From the NCBI RefSeq assembly GCF_015732155.1, contig NZ_WIQK01000001.1, forward strand, positions 2,304,001 to 2,368,000: a stretch of 64,000 nt of DNA. The letters are read 5' to 3'. Position numbers and translations under genes: made by a program. The stretch is from Pectinatus sottacetonis (lineage in GTDB: Bacteria > Bacillota > Negativicutes > Selenomonadales > Selenomonadaceae). Position 1 is the stretch's first letter. Every line of letters begins with the position of its first letter. Positions 44,855 through 54,953 of the stretch are shown in pieces. The notes beneath the pieces were generated by a model that was not told where the DNA came from, did no database searches, and saw only the letters and a program-made list of their open reading frames with translations.

Positions 44855-46331
44855 AAATATTGCTCTGTTTGACTGAATCAAAGATATCTGTGATTTCCTT
44901 TGATGGAGTTTTATCGAAGATACTTATAAGGTAAATAGCTATTAAGGAAAATATAAAACCGGGAATTATTTCATATAACCCCCAAAAAGCAAAATGTTTC
45001 CAAATAATAACAGTTACACCACCAGTGATGATGCCTGCTATTATGCCGCGGCTTGTAGCTCGGCGCCAAAATAAAGAGGCTAAAAGAGCTGGTCCAAAAC
45101 AAGCACCAAAACCGGCCCAGGCATAAGAGACCATATCTAGTATAAGATTGTTGGGATTTATGCCCATTAGTACAGCAAGAACAGCAATTATTATTACGGA
45201 TAAACGGCCAACCCATAATAGTTCTTTTTGGTTATCGGAACTATGTATGACAGTTTGGTAAAAATCCTGTGAAAAAGCTGATGCAGCTACTAGGAGCTGT
45301 GCTGAAGCTGTACTCATGATGGCTGCTAGGACAGCAGACAAAATGAGTCCGGCAATAAATGGAGGAAAAAGGCTGTGAGTTAATACAAGAAATACTGTTT
45401 CAGTATTGCTTTTTGTTAAGGTCGTGGTCAGAAATACTTTGCCGACCATACCCACTAAAACTGAGGCACTAAGGGATATAATGACCCATGTCATAGCTAT
45501 TTTGGAAGCTCTTGTTAGTTCGGAAGAAAATTTTATAGCCATGAAACGAACGAGAATATGGGGCTGACCAAAATAACCCAGCCCCCATCCCAGTAAGGAT
45601 ATTATTTCGATAAAATTCATTTGGGTGTGATCTGGTTTATAAAAAGGATTGAATACATTTGGATCTATGATATGCATGGCAGTAAAACTTGTAGAAAAAC
45701 CGCCTAATACTATTATTGCTGAGATAGGAACGATGATAATAGCAATAAACATCATAACACCTTGTATAAAATCGGTCCAGCATACTGCTAGAAAGCCGCC
45801 GGCAAAGGTATAAAATACGATTACAAAAGCACCTAAGAATAAAGCATAATGATAAGGAATGCCAAATACGGTATTAAATAATTTACCACCGGCAACAAAA
45901 CCTGATGAGGTGTAAATTATAAAAAATATCAGAATGAAAATTGCGGAGATTATTCTTAAAATATTATTTTGGCTGTGAAAACGGTTTTGAAAAAAATCCG
46001 GCAGGGTGAGAGAATTATTTGCAAGCTCGGTATATTTCCTCAGTCGTTTGGCTACAAAACGCCAGTTGGCCCATGTCCCCAGGGCGAGGCCTAAGGCAAT
46101 CCATGCGGCATTCAAACCAGCTATATAGGCAAATCCAGGTAATCCCATTAGCATCCATCCGCTCATATCAGAAGCTTCGGCACTCATAGAAGTAACCCAT
46201 GGGCCTAGTTTTCTTCCTCCTAAAATGTAATCAGACATATTATGGGTACGCCGGTAGTAATACATTCCGATAAACATCATTAATAAAAGATAACAGGCAA
46301 AAGCTAAAACAATAGCAATATTATTATACAA
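44853..46331 (-). CDS. putP: Sodium/proline symporter
   Basis: A 492-aa member of the sodium:solute symporter family, with thirteen helices and import of L-proline coupled to Na+. SDYILGGRKLGPWVTSMSAE near residue 33 and EASDMSGWMLMGLPGFAY near 52 are PutP-type blocks containing Na+/proline ligands (serine and glycine). GGFLAVCWTDFIQGVMM near 180 is the family signature. The length matches E. coli PutP. It is transcribed alone. Confidence 0.92.
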   Translation of the reverse strand: MYNNIAIVLAFACYLLLMMFIGMYYYRRTHNMSDYILGGRKLGPWVTSMSAEASDMSGWMLMGLPGFAYIAGLNAAWIALGLALGTWANWRFVAKRLRKYTELANNSLTLPDFFQNRFHSQNNILRIISAIFILIFFIIYTSSGFVAGGKLFNTVFGIPYHYALFLGAFVIVFYTFAGGFLAVCWTDFIQGVMMFIAIIIVPISAIIVLGGFSTSFTAMHIIDPNVFNPFYKPDHTQMNFIEIISLLGWGLGYFGQPHILVRFMAIKFSSELTRASKIAMTWVIISLSASVLVGMVGKVFLTTTLTKSNTETVFLVLTHSLFPPFIAGLILSAVLAAIMSTASAQLLVAASAFSQDFYQTVIHSSDNQKELLWVGRLSVIIIAVLAVLMGINPNNLILDMVSYAWAGFGACFGPALLASLFWRRATSRGIIAGIITGGVTVIIWKHFAFWGLYEIIPGFIFSLIAIYLISIFDKTPSKEITDIFDSVKQSNI

Positions 46332-46541
46332 ACAATCAACTCCTAAGTTGTAATGTTAGATAATACTATAGGTGATTTTATAATATTATCTGGTAGTTAT
46401 TATAATGTAATAATTATATTATTTTTTTGCTGGTTAATGCAAGAAAAAAATAACAGCATATATTTTGCTCATATATGTTGTTTTATCAATAAGAATGTTT
46501 TGCTATATAAACTTAGAAATATAAACTTTTTAATAAAAATA
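46332..46541. other. Divergent region between putP and amt
   Basis: AT-rich DNA with no credible gene; an 85-codon open frame here (46353-46610) is an AT-rich chance frame crossing the amt leader. Confidence 0.5.
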
Positions 46542-46640
46542 TTGACAAAAATAAAAAAACGTATTATTATATACTACATTAATATAGTTACGGCAAAGAA
46601 GCCTTGTTAAAGTGTTTACTTTAACAAGGCTTTTCTTTTT
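46542..46640 (+). promoter_or_regulatory. amt promoter and leader with hexaloop and terminator
   Basis: TTGACA (46542-46547), 17 bp, TATTAT (46565-46570) give a promoter; transcription begins near 46577. Then comes a small hairpin, GGC-AAAGAA-GCC (46592-46603), whose six-base loop has A at 1 and G at 4, the pattern recognised by ANTAR antiterminators. Its last three bases are also the first of a strong terminator: GCCTTGTTAAAGT pairs with ACTTTAACAAGGC (46601-46630), then a T-tract. The two structures exclude each other. A classic ANTAR target needs a second hexaloop upstream, which I do not see. Confidence 0.5.
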
Positions 46641-46710
46641 CCGTTTTATATTGATATAGCTGCATTAATAAGCGAAAAGCAGTTAAATTGTATCAGAAAG
46701 GATGATTTTG

Positions 46711-48519
46711 ATGAAGAAGATGAGTTTGACATTTGCGATGACCCTATGCAGCCTGATTGTATCAGTGCCGGTCGCTTTTGCAGCATCCCAGGGGCCGGCT
46801 AAATATGTTTCGGCAGATACTACATGGACACTTATAGGAGCCTTCTTAGTATTTGTTATGCAGCCAGGTTTTGCAATGGTAGAAACGGGTCTGACAAGAG
46901 CTAAAAATGCTGCAAATATCGTAATGAAAAATTTCATGGATTTCAGTATTGGCAGTGTTGTGTTTTGGTTTATTGGTTTTGGTCTGATGTTTGGACATGA
47001 TATATCTGGATTTATAGGGGCACCTGATTTTTTTGTACGCAATTATCAAGTTAGTTCTGGTGCAGGTTATCCACCATTTACTTATTTAATTTTTCAAACA
47101 GTTTTTTGTGCGACGGCAGCTACAATAGTTTCGGGTGCTATGGCTGAACGCACAAAATTTGCAGCTTACTGTGTTTATAGTCTTGTTATTAGTGCTTTTG
47201 TTTATCCTATATCAGGTCATTGGGCTTGGGGTGGTGGCTGGCTGACTACTTTGGCTGTACCATACCATGATTTTGCTGGTTCTTCTGTTGTGCATATGGT
47301 TGGCGGGATTGCTGCATTAATAGGAGCATGGATGTTAGGTCCACGTATTGGAAAATATAATTCTGACGGGACACCCAATGCTATATTAGGGCACAGCATG
47401 CCATTGGCAGCACTAGGAGTTTTCATTTTATGGTTTGGCTGGTTTGGCTTTAATGGAGGCTCGACGGTTAGTGCTACGGGTGATGCAACTCTGCTTTCTA
47501 TCAGCAATATTTATGTAACTACAAATCTTGCGGCTGCTGTTTCATCATGTACTGTCATGATTCTTACATGGATACGCTATGGCAAACCAGATGTATCTAT
47601 GACGCTCAATGGCGGGTTGGCCGGATTGGTCGGAATTACAGCTGGGTGTGATGCTGTTAATCCATTTGGTGCTTTTGCAATAGGCCTTATTTGTGGAATT
47701 GTTGTTGTGTTTTCGGTAGAATTTTTTGATAAGGTAGCCAAAATCGATGATCCAGTCGGAGCTATTTCTGTACATGGTGTATGTGGTGCATTAGGAACAA
47801 TTCTTACAGGACTGTTTGCTGTGGACGGGGGTCTCTTTTATGGCGGTGGAGCAGGACTTTTAGTCACGCAGTTAATAGGTGTTGCAGCAATAGCAGTATA
47901 TGTAGCTATTGTAATGTATGTGATTTTTAAAATTATTGATGCGGTAATTGGTCTTCGTGTAAGCAGGGAAGAAGAAATTGAAGGATTGGATATCCGTGAA
48001 CATGGATTATCATCAGCTTATGCCAGCTTTGAACCAGTTCATATTTCTACTACTCTTTCTCCAGTTTTGGGTGTTTCTACTACAAATACGGCAATAAAAT
48101 CAGCAGATACAGATGTTGAAGTAGAACACAGGCCTGCTGTGAAAACTTCAGATGGACATAAATTAACAAAAATTTCTATAGTTACATCAGAGGAACGGTT
48201 TGAAACATTAAAGGAAGCATTGGAACAGTTGGGTATTACAGGTATGACAGTCACAAAAGTTTTAGGCTTTGGTATACAGAAGGGACATAAAGAATTGTAT
48301 CGTGGAGCAGCGATTAAATCCCAGCTGCTGCCTAAGATTAAAATTGATTTGATAGTTTCGGCTGTTCCTGTTGATACTATTGTAAAAACAGCGAAAGCAG
48401 TTCTTTACACAGGTAAATACGGGGATGGAAAAATATTTGTTTATGATGTAGAAAATGTTGTTAAGATACGTACTGGTGAAGAAGGGTTTTCTGCTTTGCA
48501 GGATAAACCTATGGAATAA
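46711..48519 (+). CDS. amt: Ammonium channel Amt fused to a PII signalling domain
   Basis: A 602-aa protein. Residues 1-23 look like a signal sequence. An Amt channel of about eleven helices follows, with the family signature DFAGSSVVHMVGGIAALIGA. A hydrophilic linker from about 425 leads to a PII (GlnB/GlnK) domain from residue 482. In the PII part, GFGIQKGHKELYRGA is the T-loop base; TGKYGDGKIFVYDVENVVKI is the nucleotide-site end. The site of uridylylation, Tyr51, is replaced by Ile (YRGAAIKS), so this PII is probably not modified and senses only nucleotides and 2-oxoglutarate. ATG 46711 has AAAGGA 8 bases upstream; 46702 overlaps it. Confidence 0.94.
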   Translation: MKKMSLTFAMTLCSLIVSVPVAFAASQGPAKYVSADTTWTLIGAFLVFVMQPGFAMVETGLTRAKNAANIVMKNFMDFSIGSVVFWFIGFGLMFGHDISGFIGAPDFFVRNYQVSSGAGYPPFTYLIFQTVFCATAATIVSGAMAERTKFAAYCVYSLVISAFVYPISGHWAWGGGWLTTLAVPYHDFAGSSVVHMVGGIAALIGAWMLGPRIGKYNSDGTPNAILGHSMPLAALGVFILWFGWFGFNGGSTVSATGDATLLSISNIYVTTNLAAAVSSCTVMILTWIRYGKPDVSMTLNGGLAGLVGITAGCDAVNPFGAFAIGLICGIVVVFSVEFFDKVAKIDDPVGAISVHGVCGALGTILTGLFAVDGGLFYGGGAGLLVTQLIGVAAIAVYVAIVMYVIFKIIDAVIGLRVSREEEIEGLDIREHGLSSAYASFEPVHISTTLSPVLGVSTTNTAIKSADTDVEVEHRPAVKTSDGHKLTKISIVTSEERFETLKEALEQLGITGMTVTKVLGFGIQKGHKELYRGAAIKSQLLPKIKIDLIVSAVPVDTIVKTAKAVLYTGKYGDGKIFVYDVENVVKIRTGEEGFSALQDKPME

Positions 48520-48875
48520 TAGAATAGTATAAAACATCTATTTGTATGCGCCTGGAAAAATATTGTTGTTTTTCCAGGCGCATTATTAGATTTGCCGGAT
48601 CTTTATTTTTATGACAATAAATGAAATATTTATAAAACTAGGTTATCAATAAAATATTATTAATATATTATTGATACAGGAAAAATTTTGTTTTTAATTT
48701 AGTAATATGTAATGTAAATAATAAAAAATATTTGCATTATGTGGTTTTGTACGTTTCTTAGAAAAATAGACAAAAACTATAATTTTTATAAAATGAAAAA
48801 TAACGAAATAGTTATTTTAATTTATATTAACTAACACAATGCAAAATTACTTTGTAAAAAATATATAAAAAACAG
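48520..48875. other. Intergenic region between amt and the tRNA cluster
   Basis: AT-rich and geneless. It begins with a long hairpin, ATGCGCCTGGAAAAA with TTTTTCCAGGCGCAT (48546-48583), probably terminating amt although the T-run is short. Nothing else is evident. Confidence 0.5.
48546..48583 (+). terminator. Hairpin terminator after amt
   Basis: Fifteen-base exact complementary arms around an 8-base loop, 26 bp after the amt stop. There is no long T-run after it, so efficiency is uncertain. Confidence 0.6.
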
Positions 48876-48904
48876 TTGACAGTGGATGAGTATTTGAGTA
48901 TAAT
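48876..48904 (+). promoter_or_regulatory. Promoter of the tRNA-Asn/Ile cluster
   Basis: TTGACA (48876-48881), 17 bp, TATAAT (48899-48904): a perfect consensus, 32 bp before the first tRNA. Confidence 0.85.
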
Positions 48905-48936
48905 ATTCTTCGTTGGCAACATTAAATACATAATAT

Positions 48937-49012
48937 TCCTTGATAGCTCAGGTGGTAGAGCAATCGGCTGTTAACCGATCGGTCGTAGGTTCGAGTCCTA
49001 CTCAAGGAGCCA
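48937..49012 (+). tRNA. tRNA-Asn (GTT), copy 1
   Basis: A 76-base cloverleaf. Acceptor TCCTTGA pairs with TCAAGGA, the anticodon loop is CTGTTAA (anticodon GTT), and CCA is encoded. The D-loop differs by one base (GG in place of GT) from copies 2 and 3. Confidence 0.96.
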
Positions 49013-49019
49013 ATGATAT

Positions 49020-49095
49020 TCCTTGATAGCTCAGTTGGTAGAGCAATCGGCTGTTAACCGATCGGTCGTAGGTTCGAGTCCTACTCAAGGAGCCA
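49020..49095 (+). tRNA. tRNA-Asn (GTT), copy 2
   Basis: Identical to copy 1 except in the D-loop. It is 7 bp downstream, in the same transcript. Confidence 0.96.
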
Positions 49096-49102
49096 GTGAT
49101 AT

Positions 49103-49178
49103 TCCTCGATAGCTCAGTTGGTAGAGCAATCGGCTGTTAACCGATCGGTCGTAGGTTCGAGTCCTACTCGAGGAGCCA
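49103..49178 (+). tRNA. tRNA-Asn (GTT), copy 3
   Basis: Same body as copy 2, but the acceptor changed from TCCTTGA/TCAAGGA to TCCTCGA/TCGAGGA: a compensated base pair (T-A to C-G). The pair is kept, so the gene is functional. Confidence 0.96.
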
Positions 49179-49187
49179 TTTTATTTT

Positions 49188-49264
49188 GGGCCTCTAGCTC
49201 AGTTGGTTAGAGCCACCGGCTCATAACCGGTTGGTCGCAGGTTCGAGTCCTGCGGGGCCCACCA
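49188..49264 (+). tRNA. tRNA with CAT anticodon, probably tRNA-Ile2 (or tRNA-Met)
   Basis: A 77-base cloverleaf with acceptor GGGCCTC/GGGGCCC, anticodon loop CTCATAA (CAT) and encoded CCA. The anticodon stem CGGCTCATAACCG and D-arm resemble Bacillus tRNA-Ile(CAT), whose C34 is converted to lysidine, more than the elongator tRNA-Met. It is not initiator-like. The distinction needs a model. Confidence 0.9.
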
Positions 49265-49274
49265 ACCTAGTAAT

Positions 49275-49304
49275 AAATGCAAAGCGCGTGCTTTGCATTT
49301 TTTT
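49275..49304 (+). terminator. Terminator of the four-tRNA cluster
   Basis: AAATGCAAAGC pairs with GCTTTGCATTT around GCGT, then a run of seven T. Confidence 0.88.
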
Positions 49305-49542
49305 GTTGCGTAATTATCATATATGCAATTTGCGAATTTGAAGAATAACTGTTATAATACTTATCGGATAATAATTATTATAAAGGTTTGCTATTATATT
49401 TATTATTTTATTGAATAATGTTCTGTGCCCATATTGTGTTTATAATGGAAGCTAGCCATTGTTTTACGTGAATATGTAAGGATAATTTAGAAATGTTTGT
49501 TTAAATAAATAATAGAATAACTGATAACTACAGGAGGTTGTT

Positions 49543-50445
49543 ATTATCAATTTTAAAAAACTGCAAAAAGAAGATAAAGAGATATTTGATACTTTTTTTG
49601 AGGCAAGGTATTATGAAAATTCGCATTTTACTTTTACAAATTTGTTTATGTGGCGTAAACCTTATAATATGATGTGGTGTGTAGAAAATGGTATATTGTT
49701 TTTAAAGGCTCAGTGGGAAACAGATGAATTTGCTTTACAGCCTTTTGGACCGCAAGAAAAAATGCAGGAGGCAATAGCTAAATGGAAAGCTTATTTTGCA
49801 AGTAAGGGCAGGCCATTGATATTTTATGGTCTGGAAAAATCAATGGCTGATGAATTGGAAAAGTTTTCTGGGGCAGAATTTAATATTATAGCAGATGAGG
49901 AAAATTTTGATTATGTTTATAATAGTGAAGATCTGATTAATTTAAAGGGACGTAAATTTCATTCCAAGAAAAATCATTTGAATAATTTTCATAAAAATTA
50001 TCCTGATGCTAAATATATATCAATTAGTGATGAGGTTATTACATTATGTAAACTTACTGTTAATGGCTGGTATAAGACACGCAGTCAGGATCTGCCGGAT
50101 GATCCTTTCATTGCGTTAGAACGAGAAGCGATAATTGAAGTGCTGAATAATTTTAGCCAGTTGTCATTGAAAGGGGGAGCTGTTATTGATAATAATCGTA
50201 TAATAGCATTTACTTTTGGCGAAGCACTTAATACAGATACGGCGGTTATTCATGTGGAAAAAGCTGATCCTGATATCAATGGAGCATATACCTTTATCAA
50301 TCAGGCATTTATTATGAATGAGTGGGCTGATATGAAATTTATAAATAGGGAAGAAGATATGGGTATTGAGGGACTTAGAAAAGCTAAACAATCATATCGT
50401 CCAGTGAAAATGATAAAAAAATATAATGCTGAGATAAAAATCTGA
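49543..50445 (+). CDS. DUF2156-like protein with apparent ATT (or ATC) start
   Basis: A 300-aa protein related to the C-terminal domain of lysylphosphatidylglycerol synthases (DUF2156, a GNAT-like fold). The largest frame with a standard start begins at ATG 49642, but the sequence upstream continues the family's N-terminal pattern (INFKKLQKEDKEIF, then HFTFTNLFMWRKPY), back to an ideal AGGAGG at 49532-49537. Between that and an in-frame TAA at 49525 there is no ATG, GTG or TTG. Two rare codons remain: ATT 49543 (5-base spacer; product begins M-I-N-F) or ATC 49546 (8-base). A frameshift or sequence error is the alternative. Its biochemical role is unclear. Confidence 0.75.
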   Translation: MINFKKLQKEDKEIFDTFFEARYYENSHFTFTNLFMWRKPYNMMWCVENGILFLKAQWETDEFALQPFGPQEKMQEAIAKWKAYFASKGRPLIFYGLEKSMADELEKFSGAEFNIIADEENFDYVYNSEDLINLKGRKFHSKKNHLNNFHKNYPDAKYISISDEVITLCKLTVNGWYKTRSQDLPDDPFIALEREAIIEVLNNFSQLSLKGGAVIDNNRIIAFTFGEALNTDTAVIHVEKADPDINGAYTFINQAFIMNEWADMKFINREEDMGIEGLRKAKQSYRPVKMIKKYNAEIKI

Positions 50446-50481
50446 CAAAAATTAATTATAATAAAACGCAATAGATAATAA

Positions 50482-50512
50482 AAAGCTGATGCTGTCTGGC
50501 ATTGGCTTTTTT
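50482..50512 (+). terminator. Terminator of the DUF2156-like gene
   Basis: AAAGCTGATGC pairs with GCATTGGCTTT, then a T-run. Confidence 0.8.
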
Positions 50513-50710
50513 TGTTATGTTAGGAAGAATAAAGATATTTTATTATAATAGGATAGTTTCACAACAGAGATAAATTTTTAGTGAAAGTGGATAATACTGG
50601 AATTATTATAAAAAATAATGTTAAAAATCCTGATTTTGATAATTTGTTGTTGGCAATTAAGTGTCATTACGCTATAATAGCTTTATATGTTTGCAGAAAA
50701 GGGAGTCAAA

Positions 50711-51154
50711 ATGGACAAGGTTATTTTAACAGTAGAAGGCTCACAAATAGATATACTAGGGGATACAACAAGTATAGAGTTTATAGCTGAGGGACAATAT
50801 TGTCAAAAGAACGGAATAAGCTATATTTTGTATAATGAAACAAAATCTAGCGGTATGGAGGGAACGAAAACTCTTTTAAAAATTGCCGATAATACAGTTC
50901 ATCTTATACGCAAGGGGAATATATCGCAGCAGCAATTTTTTTCCGATGGAGTTAAAAGTGACAGTCAGTATCAGACGCCATATGGTAGTATGAAAATTGC
51001 CGTACTTACCAAGAAAATTACCATTGAAAAGGGGACTATTTCCAGTAGCGTCTACATAAATTATGATATGCTTATAAATGGTGCATGGCAGAGCAATAAT
51101 GAACTTCATATAGAGGTTACCGCAGCAGATAGGAAAAGTGAGTATTTAAATTAG
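50711..51154 (+). CDS. DUF1934 beta-barrel protein (YwiB-like)
   Basis: A 147-aa small beta-barrel of the DUF1934/YwiB family, lipocalin-like; function unknown. It shows alternating hydrophobic strands (KVILTVEGSQID, GISYILYNETKSSGMEGTKT, LHIEVTA). ATG 50711 has GGGAG 5 bases upstream; a longer frame from 50687 has none. It is directly upstream of argS, as ywiB is in Bacillus, which supports identity. The separation from argS is 15 bp. Confidence 0.85.
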   Translation: MDKVILTVEGSQIDILGDTTSIEFIAEGQYCQKNGISYILYNETKSSGMEGTKTLLKIADNTVHLIRKGNISQQQFFSDGVKSDSQYQTPYGSMKIAVLTKKITIEKGTISSSVYINYDMLINGAWQSNNELHIEVTAADRKSEYLN

Positions 51155-51169
51155 CAGGGAGGACGACTT

Positions 51170-52825
51170 TTGAATATACAGGAACTTATTAAAGATATAG
51201 TAAAAAAATCAGTTCAAAAAAATATGAGTGCTGGTGTTTTTCCGCAAGCGATTATACCGGATGTGATACTTGAAGTACCACCCCAAAAAGAATATGGTGA
51301 CTTTGCTACTAATTTCTCTATGCAATCGGCGCGCGTATTTCATATGCCACCTAAAAAAATTGCTGAAGAACTGGTAAAACAAATTGATAGTGATTATTTG
51401 GACAAGATAGAAATAGCTGGGCCGGGATTTATCAATTTTTATTTAAAACCGGAAATTATTTATAAACAACTTGCTGATGTAATGGAAAAGGACAATAAAT
51501 TTGGAAATCTTCCCTTAAAAAACAGCGGTAAAATTATGGTTGAATATGTCAGTGCTAATCCAACAGGGCCGCTTCATGTCGGACATGGGCGCGGAGCAGC
51601 ATATGGCAGTGCATTGGTAAATTTGCTGCGTGCAGCAGGATATTATGTAAGAAGCGAATATTATATTAATGATGCCGGCAATCAGATTGACAATCTTGCA
51701 GCATCGGTTAATGCTAGATATCTGGAATTACTGGGCAAAAAAACAGAGTTTCCGGAAAATGGTTATCATGGACAAGATATTATAGATACGGCAAAACGAA
51801 TAATAAATAAGACTGGGACTAAATATCTGGATATGCCGGATAAGGAACGTCTTTGTGTTTTCAAAGAATTAGCACTACAAGAAAAGCTGGCGGTACTAAA
51901 GGAAGATTTGAATGCGTTTAATGTGCATTTTGATAATTGGTTTAGTGAAAGAACTTTGCATCCAGATGCAGTTAATTCAGCTTGTGAAATACTTTTGCAA
52001 AATAAAGCAATGTATGAAAAAGAAGGGGCAAAATGGCTCCGGTCTACGCAATATGGCGATGACAAGGATCGAGTGGTAATCCGTGATAACGGGGTGCCAA
52101 CTTATTTAGCATCAGATATAGCTTATCACAAAAATAAATTTGACCGTGGGTTTGATAAACTTATAGACATTTGGGGAGCAGATCATCATGGATATGTTTG
52201 CCGGGTCAAGGCTTCAATTAAGGCATTGGGATTTGATCCCGATCGGTTAGATGTTCTTTTACTCCAGATGGTTAGTCTTTATCGCAATGGCGAATTGGTA
52301 AAAATGTCTAAAAGAACTGGACAGAGCGTAACTCTTGCAGAGCTTATAGAAGAAGTCGGTACGGATGCAGCCAGATATTTCTTTATAATGAGATCTTTGG
52401 ACAGTCAGCTGGATTTTGATTTAGATTTGGCTAAATCGGAGTCGAATGAAAATCCAGTTTATTATGTACAGTATGCACATGCTCGCATTTGTAGTATTTT
52501 TAGGCAGGCAGAAGAAGCAGGGATACATATATCTGAAAAAGTTGATTTAAGTTTATTGACAGATGATGCCGAAATTACCCTCATTAAAAAAATATTATCA
52601 TATCCAGATGAAATAGAATTAGCAGCAAGAGATTATGCTCCGCATCGCATTGCCAATTACTTGCATGATTTAGCAGCTGATTTTCACAGCTTCTATAATA
52701 AATGCCGGATAATTGGAGTGGATTTAAAACTGGGACAGTCGCGGTTGGCATTAGCTGGAGTTGTAAAAAATACAATTCATCATGCCCTTGATATTTTGGG
52801 AATAAGTTCGCCGGAAAAAATGTGA
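51170..52825 (+). CDS. argS: Arginyl-tRNA synthetase
   Basis: A 551-aa class I synthetase. The HIGH motif is in NPTGPLHVGHGRGAAYGSAL near residue 128. KMSKS equivalent VKMSKRTGQSVTL near 380. N-terminal tRNA-binding (Add-1) domain residues 1-95; C-terminal DALR anticodon domain. Start is TTG 51170 with GGGAGG upstream; TTG is the only reasonable start. It follows the DUF1934 gene and precedes rpoE in a conserved order. Confidence 0.97.
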   Translation: MNIQELIKDIVKKSVQKNMSAGVFPQAIIPDVILEVPPQKEYGDFATNFSMQSARVFHMPPKKIAEELVKQIDSDYLDKIEIAGPGFINFYLKPEIIYKQLADVMEKDNKFGNLPLKNSGKIMVEYVSANPTGPLHVGHGRGAAYGSALVNLLRAAGYYVRSEYYINDAGNQIDNLAASVNARYLELLGKKTEFPENGYHGQDIIDTAKRIINKTGTKYLDMPDKERLCVFKELALQEKLAVLKEDLNAFNVHFDNWFSERTLHPDAVNSACEILLQNKAMYEKEGAKWLRSTQYGDDKDRVVIRDNGVPTYLASDIAYHKNKFDRGFDKLIDIWGADHHGYVCRVKASIKALGFDPDRLDVLLLQMVSLYRNGELVKMSKRTGQSVTLAELIEEVGTDAARYFFIMRSLDSQLDFDLDLAKSESNENPVYYVQYAHARICSIFRQAEEAGIHISEKVDLSLLTDDAEITLIKKILSYPDEIELAARDYAPHRIANYLHDLAADFHSFYNKCRIIGVDLKLGQSRLALAGVVKNTIHHALDILGISSPEKM

Positions 52826-52855
52826 GATAATGAATAAAGTGAGAGGAAGATATTA

Positions 52856-53143
52856 ATGGATTTTACTAGCAAAACGGAGCCGGATATAGCTTATCATATT
52901 TTGACAAGAATGGGTGATGCCATGTTTTATAAAGATTTGATCATGCAAGTCATTGAAAAAAAGAATAAACCTGTGCAGTCACTGCCTGCAGCTATATCAG
53001 AAGTTTATACTTTTATAAATATGGATAGCCGCTTTTGCCATGTTGGCAATGGAATGTGGAAACTCAGGGAATGGATACCACAGGATGCTAAGGCAGCTGC
53101 CTCGACATCTGCACCTAAGACAGCAGGCAAGGCAAAAGCTTAG
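52856..53143 (+). CDS. rpoE: RNA polymerase delta subunit (HARE-HTH)
   Basis: A 95-aa protein of the RpoE delta family. The N-terminal HARE-type winged-helix spans residues 7-75 (PDIAYHILTRMGDAMFYKDL; VYTFINMDSRFCHVGNGMWKL). Most delta proteins end in a long acidic tail. Here the tail is short and basic to neutral (DAKAAASTSAPKTAGKAKA), so its effect on polymerase recycling may differ from Bacillus delta. Followed by pyrG after 156 bp, as in Bacillus. Start ATG has GAGAGG. Confidence 0.88.
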   Translation: MDFTSKTEPDIAYHILTRMGDAMFYKDLIMQVIEKKNKPVQSLPAAISEVYTFINMDSRFCHVGNGMWKLREWIPQDAKAAASTSAPKTAGKAKA

Positions 53144-53287
53144 TAATTATTAAAGGTTTTATGCGAATTTATATTTTAGGTTATATACAGCTCCTCAGAG
53201 TGCTGGCATATTCAATATCAGATTATTGTGAGTGCTGGTACGCTGGTTGTTTTATAAGATAACATGCTTTATTGAATAAATTTATAA

Positions 53288-54914
<1,627 letters not shown>

Positions 54915-54916
<2 letters not shown>

Positions 54917-54953
54917 ACAAAAAAAGAGCCATTTAACGGCTCTTTTTTTGTTC
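54915..54953. terminator. Bidirectional terminator between pyrG and the glycosyltransferase
   Basis: Hairpin AGAGCC/GGCTCT with GAACAAAAAA and TTTTTTGTTC extending it on both sides. It overlaps the last codons of the minus-strand gene. Confidence 0.85.

Noticed and set aside
46353-46610. 85-codon frame upstream of amt
   Set aside because: Very AT-rich, Ile/Asn/Lys-dominated, no ribosome site, and it runs through the amt promoter and leader.
48937-49178. Three 76-base repeats with 7-base spacers
   Set aside because: They are tRNA-Asn genes with a promoter and terminator, not a CRISPR array or tandem repeat element.
50581-50790. 69-codon frame upstream of the DUF1934 gene
   Set aside because: It overlaps the DUF1934 start in another frame, and the DUF1934 gene has family support and a ribosome site.
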